Origin: a virus
Length of the DNA: 20,911 nt
IMG/VR virus record: IMGVR_UViG_3300023109_000176
Coordinates: 1-20,911 of that record
Direction: 5' to 3' (one strand)
A program made the position numbers and the translations under genes. This document shows, in pieces, positions 1-9,500 of this stretch (the first letter of the stretch is position 1; each line of letters opens with the position of its first letter). The notes below the pieces were generated by a model. The model saw only the letters and a list, made by a program, of their open reading frames with translations. It searched no databases and was not told the origin of the DNA.

Positions 1-3000
1 AAGAATCAAGAGATTTTAAATTTAATTAAAAAGAAGACTTTAGATGGAGCTAGAGAACTTAAAAAAATGTATACCGCTCAAGGAAAGCAAGCAGGAATAG
101 CAAGCGAAGCTATAAAAGGAGAAGCTGCAACACTATTCGTTATAAATAAATTTCAAGAAAACAGACTATCGAATTTAATCGATTCCGGCAGTCTTGATCA
201 AAAAGCATATGAATTGCAGGTAGAAAAAAACAGAAAAGATGCAGAGGCTGGAATTTTATCACTAAAACAGTTAGAGTCTCAAAAACATTTATTAAAATTA
301 AATCTTAAATCATCCGACGATTATAAGAACATAATAAGGATACAGGAGGCGAAATTTAAATCGGAAGTTGTATCTTCTGAATTAGCTGCAGACGAAGCGG
401 CTAGAAGAGAAGAATTTTTTAAGCACGAAGATACAAGAAAGCGCCTAGTGGAAAGCCAGCTAAAGACTGAGATTAGCAACGCTTCTATAGCCGCAAGAAT
501 TAATCAACAAAAAGTTAAGCTACTTCTTGAAAACGATAATTTGCAAAAAATGGCAAAATCTCAAGTTCAAGAAGAATTAAACTCTTTACAGCAAACCGTC
601 TTAGTGGCGTCTGAAAGATCCAAAATTCTAGAAAACAATAAGGGCATATCCGAGGCATTAGAAAGAGGAAAAAGACTGCAGGAACTGATCAACAAGAAGG
701 ATGAGATTATAGCGGCTCAAAAAAATGCCACAATTAGTATAGAAGAACTAAAATCAAAAGTTCTGGCCGATATAACCCTAGAAAAGACGAATAAAATATT
801 GTCTGCTAGAGAAAATGCAATAAGGTTATCTCTGTTGTCTAGTTACGATGAATTAAATAATCAAGTGTCCCTGGAGTTAGAAGAAGAAATAACTTCAACT
901 CAAACATCAGCACTTCTGGCTTCTGAAAAAGCTATTATTTTATCCAAAATGGGCGAGCAAGGAAAACTACTTTCAAAAGCAAATGAACTTCAAGAAGCCT
1001 CAAATAAACTATTGGAACTTGAAAATGCGATACGAAAAGCTGGCGTAAGTAAATCTCAGCTTGCCCTAAACAGCGCGACAAGTATAGCCACCGAACAGTC
1101 TTCGTCTATATTGGCCACACGAGAAGCGGCGATGAAATCACTTCTGACAGGTAGCCCTGAAGACGCTTTGGCTTTCGCGCAAAGCCTAGAGGAAACAAAC
1201 AAGCAAATAAATTTTGGAACTAGGGCTGTAGATAGGCTGAGATCTAGAATGGCTGAAATGAACGTCTCCGCAGCTAACCTTGGGGCAGATTTAATAGATA
1301 TCGGAATAGATGAAACAAGAAGTGGAATAATACAATTGTTTGATGATATTGGGTCTGGATCAAAAACAGCAGAAGAAGCTTGGGAAAAATTCGGATTAAA
1401 CTTAGCTAAAAAATTATTAGACAGATTTACTGAAGCAAATGTAGATAGAATAATATCTAATTTAACTTATGCTTTTACAGGGGTGGGTGGTAATTCTGAG
1501 GCCGATAAAATGGCTGGATTAAATAATCATTTAGTTAATCATTTAAGTAAACTTAGTGGCGTGCTGTCCGAAGAAATAAAGGAGGTTGCTAAATTGGAAG
1601 CAACGATAAGAAATGGAATAGATATTAGGACCGAAAATTTAGACAAAAAGTTGCTAGGAATGGCGGAAACACTGAAAACTCCTATTAAGGATTTAAGCAC
1701 AGAGATAACTATACTTTCCAAAGCGGTCAAAGAAGATGTTATACGCAAGGATATAGATGGAAGTAGAACTGGAGAAGCTCCGGGGATGACTGATATCACA
1801 GTGAAAAGACCGACAGTTACTACTGAACCTGATCCACAAGGCAGAAGAGGTGGATTCATAGAGCCAATACTACCAGAAATTATTAAAAAAGAAATAAAAG
1901 AAATAAAACCAAAACCTTTAGAAAAAGAAAAAAATGTTCCTCATCAAAAGGCCGAGGATTTCAACAAGAAAATAATCAATAAGACAGCTGAATTAGAGGA
2001 ATTGAAAACACGCCAAAAATACCTCACTGAAAATCCTGGTTTGGTAGATAAATTTATTTCATTATTTAGTTCTAATTCTAGCAACACCCCAAGTGGTCGT
2101 TTTAATTGGGAAATTTCGCAAGGCGTACAAGAAGGGGAAGAGAAGGTGGGGTTCACCAAGCACATGGAAAACGTAAAGCCATTAAATAAAGAGGTTTTTG
2201 ATGCTATGCTTAATGAAGGGATTGGGGATAATGGGTATTATTCAGATAAGTTTTATCAGGCTCATCAAGTAATGGGCAAAATGTCTTCAAGTATCAAATC
2301 AGACCAAGGAAGCCTAAATTCGAAAAATAGATTTATTTCCGAATATGAGGAAAAATTACACAATTTAAATACTGACACTACAGGCAATTTAAAAGTTAAA
2401 GAAATTCAAAAAACTGAAGCAATGCTTGAGAAGGTAAAAAAAGAAGCAGAACTTCTAAAAACAAACATTGCCGACGCCAGAGTTACCTATGAATCAGCTT
2501 TACATGTAATTGGAGAGCAAGGTCGAGTAGAACAAGAAATCCTAAGGATCAAGCAAGAGCTGAAAGCGCTTGAATTACAGCGCAAGAATAAACTTCAGTC
2601 GCAGCCTGAAAACAATCAAGGAATAAACTTGGTACCAGTAACCCCGGACTCGAAACATTCCGGAGGAATAATCCAGCACTTTGCAGAAGGAGGTTTCGTA
2701 AAAGGGCCAGCTGGAGTAGACAAAGTTCCTGCTATGTTAACTGCAGGAGAATATGTTATACCTAAAGATAGAGTAAGAGAACTAGCTCAGGGTGGAGCTA
2801 TACAAAACCTTCAGGCGGGAGGAAAGAGTCGACTACAGGCAGGACTGGAAGGCGTGGCGCAAACAGCGGTAATGGCATATACCACAAAGAAAATAGGGGA
2901 ATCTATCAATAAAAAACAAGACAAACCCCCCACATTTGATAAAAAGAAATTTGAAAGATTAGATTTAGGTTCTGATGTTAAATTAAGAAGTGGCGACCCA

Positions 3001-4275
3001 AGATTAAGTGGAAAAGCCATAGCTCAAGACCCTGTAATGAAAGAATATGGGGATCACTTGCTTGATTTAGCCGCCTACCGCGTGCAACAAAAAAATGAAA
3101 AATTCCAAGGCAGAATGCAAACACTTGGATCAATATTGGGGGCAGTGCAATCTTTTATTGTCGCAGAGACGACCTCTATATTAGCTGAGCCGATTAATAA
3201 ATATGTGGTTAGCCCAATCAGAGAAAAAATAGGTCAAGCTAAAGACAGCGTCATGAACTGGACCGGAGAGACTTTTGGTAAATATGGAGATGAGTATAGC
3301 CAAGCTGCTAAAAAAGCAAAATACGCAGGCAACCAATTAAATTATTCTGATTTTAGTAAGTCAATGAAGGCTTACGAAAAAAGCACTGGATATAAAGGAT
3401 TCTACGAGGGCCCTTCGGGACTTAATTACATTAATGAATCTGGCGGCATATACGATATGAATAAAATTTCTCATATTAGATCCATGGAACCTCACGAACA
3501 AATAAAAGTTCACGGTTTTCATGCTTCAGGTGCGCCTGTCACAAACGCAATGCAAAGCTTTACTCTTGCAGAATCCCAACAGGTTGTGAAATCGTTCAGT
3601 GGTTCTGGAATAAAAGATTATCTTAAAAATATAGCTGTTAGAGAAAACTCCGGAGGTGCTATACCAACAATGCTTACAGCGGGAGAAGCTGTTATACCAA
3701 ACGATATAGCAAAGAAAATAGGCTACGACTCTTTAGGTAAAATGAATTCAACAGGAAGTGTCCCTATTGTCACAGGAAAAAGTGGGGTTGATCAGGTAGG
3801 ACCTGTAGGTTTAAATTCTGGAGATTTCGTAATCAAGAAAAGTTCTACGAATAAATTAATGCGTGAAAACCCTCACATGATGAGGTTTGCAATGCAAAAC
3901 CCAAAAGGATTCAAGAAGGCTGAAAAAAGATATCAAGGAGGCATAGTAGGAACATCTGGTTCACAATCAACCCCGTCCTTTGGAGGGAATACAGCTACTG
4001 CAACACAGAAATCTTCGCCTGCGGTTAATAGAGTTCAGCCTTTAATTGAGGCAGCACAGCAAAATAAAAGTAATGCAATAACTCAGTCCACAAATAATGA
4101 TGTAACAAACAATATTAATGTAAATGTTAAAATCGACCAAGCTGGAAACGAAAAAGTTTCTTCAGACGCTGGAGTTAATTCTGTCGAGCAAGAGCAGGCC
4201 TTGGCAATGAAAATAAAAATGAAAGTAATGGAAGTTATTAGGGAAGAAAAAAGGATAGGTGGGGAACTTAGCTAA
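1..4275 (+). CDS. Tail tape measure protein, 5'-truncated by window edge (lambda gpH-like)
   Basis: Tape measure proteins set tail length, fill the tail tube and help DNA enter the cell. The frame is open from base 1, so the ATG at 67 is probably internal and the true start lies upstream; 1424 residues are visible. Numbering from base 1, about 1-420 is Lys/Glu/Gln-rich coiled coil. About 430-495 resembles the lambda tape-measure C-terminal domain (IIQLFDDIGSGSK, then AWEKFGLNLAKKLLDRF). A second coiled coil covers about 650-870. Three copies of a typical tape-measure motif (GPAGVDKVPAMLTAGEYVIP and variants) start near 887, 1216 and 1255. A hydrophobic stretch at about 1042-1065 may be membrane-active. 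The end (NNINVNVKIDQ, then IREEKRIGGELS) is the usual tape-measure C-terminus. The stop overlaps the next ATG by one base (TAATG). Family call is firm; the size of the missing part is unknown. Confidence 0.93.
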   Translation, partial: KNQEILNLIKKKTLDGARELKKMYTAQGKQAGIASEAIKGEAATLFVINKFQENRLSNLIDSGSLDQKAYELQVEKNRKDAEAGILSLKQLESQKHLLKLNLKSSDDYKNIIRIQEAKFKSEVVSSELAADEAARREEFFKHEDTRKRLVESQLKTEISNASIAARINQQKVKLLLENDNLQKMAKSQVQEELNSLQQTVLVASERSKILENNKGISEALERGKRLQELINKKDEIIAAQKNATISIEELKSKVLADITLEKTNKILSARENAIRLSLLSSYDELNNQVSLELEEEITSTQTSALLASEKAIILSKMGEQGKLLSKANELQEASNKLLELENAIRKAGVSKSQLALNSATSIATEQSSSILATREAAMKSLLTGSPEDALAFAQSLEETNKQINFGTRAVDRLRSRMAEMNVSAANLGADLIDIGIDETRSGIIQLFDDIGSGSKTAEEAWEKFGLNLAKKLLDRFTEANVDRIISNLTYAFTGVGGNSEADKMAGLNNHLVNHLSKLSGVLSEEIKEVAKLEATIRNGIDIRTENLDKKLLGMAETLKTPIKDLSTEITILSKAVKEDVIRKDIDGSRTGEAPGMTDITVKRPTVTTEPDPQGRRGGFIEPILPEIIKKEIKEIKPKPLEKEKNVPHQKAEDFNKKIINKTAELEELKTRQKYLTENPGLVDKFISLFSSNSSNTPSGRFNWEISQGVQEGEEKVGFTKHMENVKPLNKEVFDAMLNEGIGDNGYYSDKFYQAHQVMGKMSSSIKSDQGSLNSKNRFISEYEEKLHNLNTDTTGNLKVKEIQKTEAMLEKVKKEAELLKTNIADARVTYESALHVIGEQGRVEQEILRIKQELKALELQRKNKLQSQPENNQGINLVPVTPDSKHSGGIIQHFAEGGFVKGPAGVDKVPAMLTAGEYVIPKDRVRELAQGGAIQNLQAGGKSRLQAGLEGVAQTAVMAYTTKKIGESINKKQDKPPTFDKKKFERLDLGSDVKLRSGDPRLSGKAIAQDPVMKEYGDHLLDLAAYRVQQKNEKFQGRMQTLGSILGAVQSFIVAETTSILAEPINKYVVSPIREKIGQAKDSVMNWTGETFGKYGDEYSQAAKKAKYAGNQLNYSDFSKSMKAYEKSTGYKGFYEGPSGLNYINESGGIYDMNKISHIRSMEPHEQIKVHGFHASGAPVTNAMQSFTLAESQQVVKSFSGSGIKDYLKNIAVRENSGGAIPTMLTAGEAVIPNDIAKKIGYDSLGKMNSTGSVPIVTGKSGVDQVGPVGLNSGDFVIKKSSTNKLMRENPHMMRFAMQNPKGFKKAEKRYQGGIVGTSGSQSTPSFGGNTATATQKSSPAVNRVQPLIEAAQQNKSNAITQSTNNDVTNNINVNVKIDQAGNEKVSSDAGVNSVEQEQALAMKIKMKVMEVIREEKRIGGELS
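2659..2770 (+). repeat. Tape-measure Gly/Pro motif, copy 1
   Basis: Coding repeat within the tape measure gene. It encodes SGGIIQHFAEGGFVKGP followed by AGVDKVPAMLTAGEYVIPKD. This is the full version of a motif common near the C-terminal part of siphophage tape measure proteins. Shorter versions recur at 3646-3705 and 3763-3837. Similarity is at the protein level and is seen by eye. Confidence 0.8.
3646..3705 (+). repeat. Tape-measure Gly/Pro motif, copy 2 (shortened)
   Basis: Encodes NSGGAIPTMLTAGEAVIPND. It matches the second half of copy 1 (PAMLTAGEYVIPKD) closely, while the GPAGVD part is missing. The same gene holds the full copy 329 residues earlier. Confidence 0.75.
3763..3837 (+). 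repeat. Tape-measure Gly/Pro motif, copy 3 (diverged)
   Basis: Encodes PIVTGKSGVDQVGPVGLNSG followed by DFVIK. It keeps the GVDxV and L-x-x-G-[ED]-x-VI pattern of copy 1 but has diverged. Copies 2 and 3 are about 20 codons apart. Confidence 0.6.
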
Positions 4276-5345
4276 TGAAGCAGGCAGTCTTAGGTTATGA
4301 ACAAAAATTCTTTATAGACGGAACTCAAATATCAGGAGTTCAAAGCGTTCAAGGCTCATACGCAATTCAGGAAGCTCCTATTAATGTTCTCGGGTGGGGC
4401 CATGTAGACGCTGGATATCACCACGGAGTAGATAACTTTGAGGACGAGCAAGAAGGTTTCCTTTTAGATGAAAATGGCTTTAGGTTTCTACAAGACAGGA
4501 CTTGCAATAGGGGTGAAGAAATTACACCTAAGAGTTTGGCAGTGTTAAGCTCGCCATTAGAAGGTAGTTTTTCGATTGAATCAATATTGGTCAGTCAAGA
4601 CTTTTTTCTTCAATATCTAGGGGATACTCCTTTTACAGGAAGCATACATCATGGAAATGATTTTTTTGGCTTTCATAGTGGTTATATAACAAATCACTCT
4701 ATCGAATGCGCTGTTGGTCAATTGCCGACAACTTCAACAAACATAAGAGTTTTTGGAGATATAGGTGGAACGCCAGACTATGTCGAGCAAGACGGAGAGG
4801 TTGTTTCTTTTATAAGAGGAGAAAACGATGAAAGATTTGTTCAGGAAACGTCTTACAATAGTGCTGCTTATAACGCTTCGGGAGATAATCCTTTTCCTGA
4901 AATTAGATTGACAAATCAAGGTAATATCAGTATACAATGCACTGGCATCGATACGGATAGAGTCACTTCCTTTAGCCACTCTATAGACGTACAGGTTGAT
5001 CCGATATATGTCGTAGGGTCAGCTTATGCAGCGCAAGTTGATGTTTTGTGGCCAATCGAGACTAATACTAGTTTTACTTTGGAAATAGATCAATATCAAT
5101 ACCAAAGCATGAGGAAATATATAAGGACCCCAACTGTACAAGATATATCAGTAAAAATAAACGATTGCTTTGGTAACCCTATACAACATTACACAGTCAA
5201 AGAGGCTAGATTAATAGGTGAAGCAATGTCGGCTTCTACGGACGGAAGAATGACTGTAAATTTATCGTATAAGTCTTACTATAATAAGAGAGGGCTCATG
5301 CCTCATCAAGAAGACCTAAATAGAAGTAAATTCATTGAACAATAA
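4275..5345 (+). CDS. Tail protein of unknown family, probable tail-tube-like beta-barrels (356 aa)
   Basis: I do not recognise a named family. The protein is almost wholly beta-rich, acidic and without a signal peptide or membrane segment. Two halves look alike in pattern. In each, a membrane-tube-like stretch of alternating polar and hydrophobic residues (near PLEGSFSIESILVSQDFFLQ, residues about 96-115, and SFSHSIDVQVDPIYVVGSAY, about 233-252) is followed by a further strand set. This recalls tail-tube or distal-tail barrels. Its start overlaps the tape measure stop by one base and its stop overlaps the next start in the same way. The gene sits between H and M homologues, where lambda has nothing. 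The following gene looks like a distant paralogue. A tail-tip or distal-tail ring role is inferred from place and fold pattern only. Confidence 0.6.
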   Translation: MKQAVLGYEQKFFIDGTQISGVQSVQGSYAIQEAPINVLGWGHVDAGYHHGVDNFEDEQEGFLLDENGFRFLQDRTCNRGEEITPKSLAVLSSPLEGSFSIESILVSQDFFLQYLGDTPFTGSIHHGNDFFGFHSGYITNHSIECAVGQLPTTSTNIRVFGDIGGTPDYVEQDGEVVSFIRGENDERFVQETSYNSAAYNASGDNPFPEIRLTNQGNISIQCTGIDTDRVTSFSHSIDVQVDPIYVVGSAYAAQVDVLWPIETNTSFTLEIDQYQYQSMRKYIRTPTVQDISVKINDCFGNPIQHYTVKEARLIGEAMSASTDGRMTVNLSYKSYYNKRGLMPHQEDLNRSKFIEQ

Positions 5346-6544
5346 TGGCAAAACCTTTTTACAGATATGAAGACGTACCTGTCTTGCTTGCTCCAGATGG
5401 AGAGTACCCTACTATGGTCTTCGCTTCTTCTGCTAGGATATCAGCAAGCCAACCACTTGAAGCTAAAAAATTTGTAGAAGATTACAATATATCATTCGCC
5501 CAACAAGACGAAGATATATATTTTGAATCTGCTCACGAGTCTGGTTTTTTATTAGGTGAAACCAATGGGTTGGGCATGAAAATTCCATCTTCAGTTGAGA
5601 TTATCAAAAGCGGACAAAGAATATCATATCCTAATGGTCAGGCTTTATATATGGCAGAAGATGCATTTGCTGGAGATTATTACATTAAAGTAAGGTCTAC
5701 TGGTGAAACAAAATTAGACCTCATAGAAGATGTTCCTTATGGAGAGATTGATATAGTAAGAAATTATTCAGCAGAAGGGGTTGTAAGGGGTAGGTTAAGT
5801 ATTGATTATTATATGAATACAGGGAATCTGGACTCCTTTGCAGATTTAACAGGGATGATGGATTCAACTGCTTATCCACAAGTAAATGAGTCTAAAATTA
5901 CAGGGTCAATAGGTGATTACCTTTTTAATGATGCGTATTTAAGGTCTTTATCTTTTTCTGCTCAACCATTTCAACCTATTATTGCAAGTATAGATTTAGA
6001 TGTTTACGGCAAAATGGAATACCAGGAAGGTTTCGGCGAGCAAGTTTTCGAAACATATGATTGCATAAGACCAAATCAATTAACAGTTCCGCACGCAATG
6101 AATACAAAAATATATGGAGCTAATAGTGTAGGCATAGATTACCCATTAAGCTTTGATTACAACATATCAGCAAACAGAATACCAGAAATACCTTTACCAA
6201 TTAGTGGATATATTGATGATGACGGAGAGATACCATCAAGAGTATGTAAAAACGAAATTGATATAACCATTAACCTAGAGGGTGAAAAATTAGACCCATT
6301 CCTTAAAATAGAAGGACAGAGAGCAGATGTAACAATCAAGCTTTCAGATATTGGGTTTGAAAAAGAGTTCACAGACAATAACTTTGGCGAGCTTAATGAA
6401 TTCAAGCTGGCTGGGAAATTAACCCTACCTGAAGAAGTTCCTGTTGAGTTAGAGCAATATGGCGTCAAAGATGAGGATGCTCTTTCTGTTTCAGAAGGAG
6501 GATTCTTAAGAGGAAGAGCAACCGTAAGGCAGTCTTATAGATAA
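5345..6544 (+). CDS. Tail protein of unknown family, likely paralogue of the preceding gene (399 aa)
   Basis: No named family is recognised. The protein is beta-rich and acidic, with no signal peptide or membrane helix. It shares layout with the 4275-5345 product: a GFLL-x-E/D segment near residues 66-75, a strand-rich stretch around GVVRGRLSIDYYMNTGNL (about 146-163) matching the neighbour's PLEGSFSIESIL region, a strand ending ASIDLDVYGKMEY (about 217-229) matching TNIRVFGDIGG, and a second barrel opening PLSFDYNISANRIPEIPLPI (about 262-281) matching the neighbour's SFSHSIDVQVDPIYVVGS. ATG overlaps the previous stop (TAATG) and the stop TAA directly abuts the next ATG. It probably forms a ring or adaptor between tube and tip; this is inference from fold pattern and position. 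Confidence 0.6.
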   Translation: MAKPFYRYEDVPVLLAPDGEYPTMVFASSARISASQPLEAKKFVEDYNISFAQQDEDIYFESAHESGFLLGETNGLGMKIPSSVEIIKSGQRISYPNGQALYMAEDAFAGDYYIKVRSTGETKLDLIEDVPYGEIDIVRNYSAEGVVRGRLSIDYYMNTGNLDSFADLTGMMDSTAYPQVNESKITGSIGDYLFNDAYLRSLSFSAQPFQPIIASIDLDVYGKMEYQEGFGEQVFETYDCIRPNQLTVPHAMNTKIYGANSVGIDYPLSFDYNISANRIPEIPLPISGYIDDDGEIPSRVCKNEIDITINLEGEKLDPFLKIEGQRADVTIKLSDIGFEKEFTDNNFGELNEFKLAGKLTLPEEVPVELEQYGVKDEDALSVSEGGFLRGRATVRQSYR

Positions 6545-9500
6545 ATGGATATTGGGGTTAAAGAGTGGGAGCTTGATAAAGCTTACAATGTTGATGACAT
6601 TATTAGGGTTGGTAATTTATCATTGCCAAGTTATGTCGATTTAAATGATCCGAAAGATGAAGATGGATTTTTTCATTTAAGTACTATTAGGGTGGGATTA
6701 GATTCAGGGGAAAAGGTTATCACTGATGATAATTATAAAGTTGTTATAGATAATAGAACCAAAGGAGATTTCTTTGAGAGAATAGATTTATCAGTAAGCC
6801 AAGAAGTTAACTTTGGATATTATTTTCCTGTGAATAAAAACATAGGATACAAAGTCAGGTCTCTTGTAAAAAAGATAGACGAAAACTCAGAAACCGCGGA
6901 CCCATACAATACATTTATAGAAGAAAAGGAGGGTAAAATAAATCTAAATACTTCTATAGGTGTTGGGGTTGGTATAAGATTTTACGACCAAAATCAAGAT
7001 GAAATTAAAAACGTAGACAGAAGGAAAACTACAAGGTTAATGGCTTCAAGCGAATTAAGCCATAAAGAATATTACAATGTACAAATAGATATAAGGCCTG
7101 AGGATATACCCTCTGATGCCGTCTCCGCATCTGCCGTCATTTTAATATATGGTTTACGCAAAGGAGGGTTCACTTTTAGAAAGATAAAATCAACCAATCT
7201 TAGCGAATTTTTTTATTGCACTAAAAAGCATACCTCTAGTTTAGCTAGAATGCCTAATGCTAATGGAGATGATTTTTGGACTCAAGATTTTAAGTGGCGC
7301 CCTTCTTATGGGTCAAAGTCTGATTTCACCGCGATCAACGACGATATGAAAATGGGGGAAGGCTCTGATTACGTCAATAATTTGTCGATAAACTCCTTGC
7401 CAATGAAGTTGGATGTTTTATTTGACAACAGAACCGATAAGCAAGCTAAAGCTATTATGCACTTCTTACAAGAAAAACATTTTGCTTATGAATCAACTTT
7501 TGGTATTGATTACAAGGGTGATAGGCTGGCATCTAGTGAAGTATCTTATTTTAATTTTATTTATACAAATCCTTATAGAGAAGATTTAAAATTTGTATGT
7601 AGTGAATTTAGTCATAATATTAAGTACAGGAATAATAATGCTATATCTGCTAGGTTTGTTTGTGATACGGAGAGCACCTTAAGGAGTGTAGAAAGTCATT
7701 CTGGTTTTAATAAAAGACTGGATGTTATATTAAAAATTTTTATAGACGAAGAAACTCATTTTAAAAAAGGTGAAAAGATAAAATTAAGCACTTTCCCTAA
7801 ACCAAAAGATAAATTTGATGAAGAAGGAAACCTTATAGAGTCTGGCCTAGAGAAAATGGGTGAAGTTATATATATAGAAGCCTCTGAGTATGATGAAAAC
7901 GGAAACCCGAATATAGCTAAAATAAAATTTAGAGAAGATCAGGATTTAAATCAACTAGACTGTATATCAATTACAAATTTAGAATCAGAAGAGTCTATAT
8001 ATAATTTAGATAAAGCTAATATAATTAAAGTAATCGACAATAAAACATTCTTAATAAAGTTTCATGTTGAAAGTGGAAGCTATGATATTAGCGATGTTGG
8101 AGGGTATGATCATTTACAAGACGACGAAGAACTTTTCTTTGAAACAGACGACGGAAGATCTTTGACTGTAACCAACGAAGAAGTTAGCGCTCCTGTAGAT
8201 GTAAGAAAGCTTATGAGGTGCCCCGAGGATTGCTTATCCACTTCTCCGTTTTTCCCGGAAAGCTTAGATGAAATCACCAGTGAACTTACGGACCCTAGCA
8301 CTGGAGGAAAAAGAAAAAGAATTATATTTTTAAAAGATTTTAGACAGCTACAGTTAGAAGAACCTATCTCTAGGGAGTCAACATCTATTACTGTCACTCC
8401 CTTGTCATCGTTTACATTAAAAGATAAAGATGATTTTGATTTATTAATTCCTGCTGTAAGGGGTAGAAGTAGTATATACCTTAGAGACCCAGACCGTATA
8501 CCCAAATTCCCTTGGGCTCAGGTAAGAAATTTAGAGCATAGACCTAGTTTAACGTTTACATTAAATGCGACCCCAACCAACATAAAAAGTGATTTCGTTA
8601 AATACTATGAAAAAAGATATAAAAAAGAAATCAACCAAAACATGTCTACCTTTACGGTTGTGTTTGATCAAAGAGATGATGAAGAGACTCTGGAGATTTT
8701 ACAATTTCTAGAAAGCCATCTTGGTTATAAAAAGTTCAAGTTCCCAATGCCGCGACCTCATCAATCTGACGCTAGTTCTATAACAACTCAATCCAGAAAG
8801 GGTGGTTCTGCTTTCTATTGTCCAAGTTGGTCGCATGAAATAGTATACAAAAATAACCATAAGATAACTGCGACTTTTATAGAATCCTCGACATCTATAA
8901 ATGAAAATCTTTCTGACTTTAAGGGTCCTTGTTATAGTGCGGCGCTTTACAATCCTGTCACTAAACACGAATTGTGCACTTTTGCATCTGTAGGAGTTGG
9001 TATGATGTGCGAGTCTACCGAAAATATGGTAAACATAAATGGAGGTTTTAATGGAAAAAGGAAAGCTGTTGATATAGTATTCGTGGTTGACACTACTGGC
9101 AGTATGACATATAGAAATATTAGCGGAGAAGGAACGAACGGTAATTATTCTTATTCAAAATACATGTCGGCGATTGATGTAATCATGAAAATGGTCACAT
9201 CTTATGGGAAGCTAGTGATGCCTGGAACTTTTGATTACGCAGGACTCATCGAAGCGCCTGCCATATCTCAAAGTGAACCACCTTGGCCTGTAGACGAAAA
9301 CTTAACCACCCTCATAGATCCAGAAAAAGAAGATATTAATGAAGATTTAAGGTTAAAAGGTTACGATACTAAAAAGCTAGAAGAATTCTCTATAAAAATA
9401 GAAAAAGATAGAGTGAATTTTGGATTAATATTGATGGGTCATGGTAATACACCAATAGATTTATCAATCTACCCTCAATCTTTTGATAAGAAAATTTTTT

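Noticed and set aside
67-69. ATG at 67 as the start of the tape measure gene
   Set aside because: The frame is open from base 1 and the preceding codons encode the same Lys-rich helical sequence, so the gene very likely starts upstream of the window.
8110-8505. Antisense open frame of 131 codons, and other minus-strand frames of 60-131 codons under the plus-strand genes
   Set aside because: They lie wholly inside well-supported genes, have Ser/Leu-rich shadow composition and no recognisable domain.
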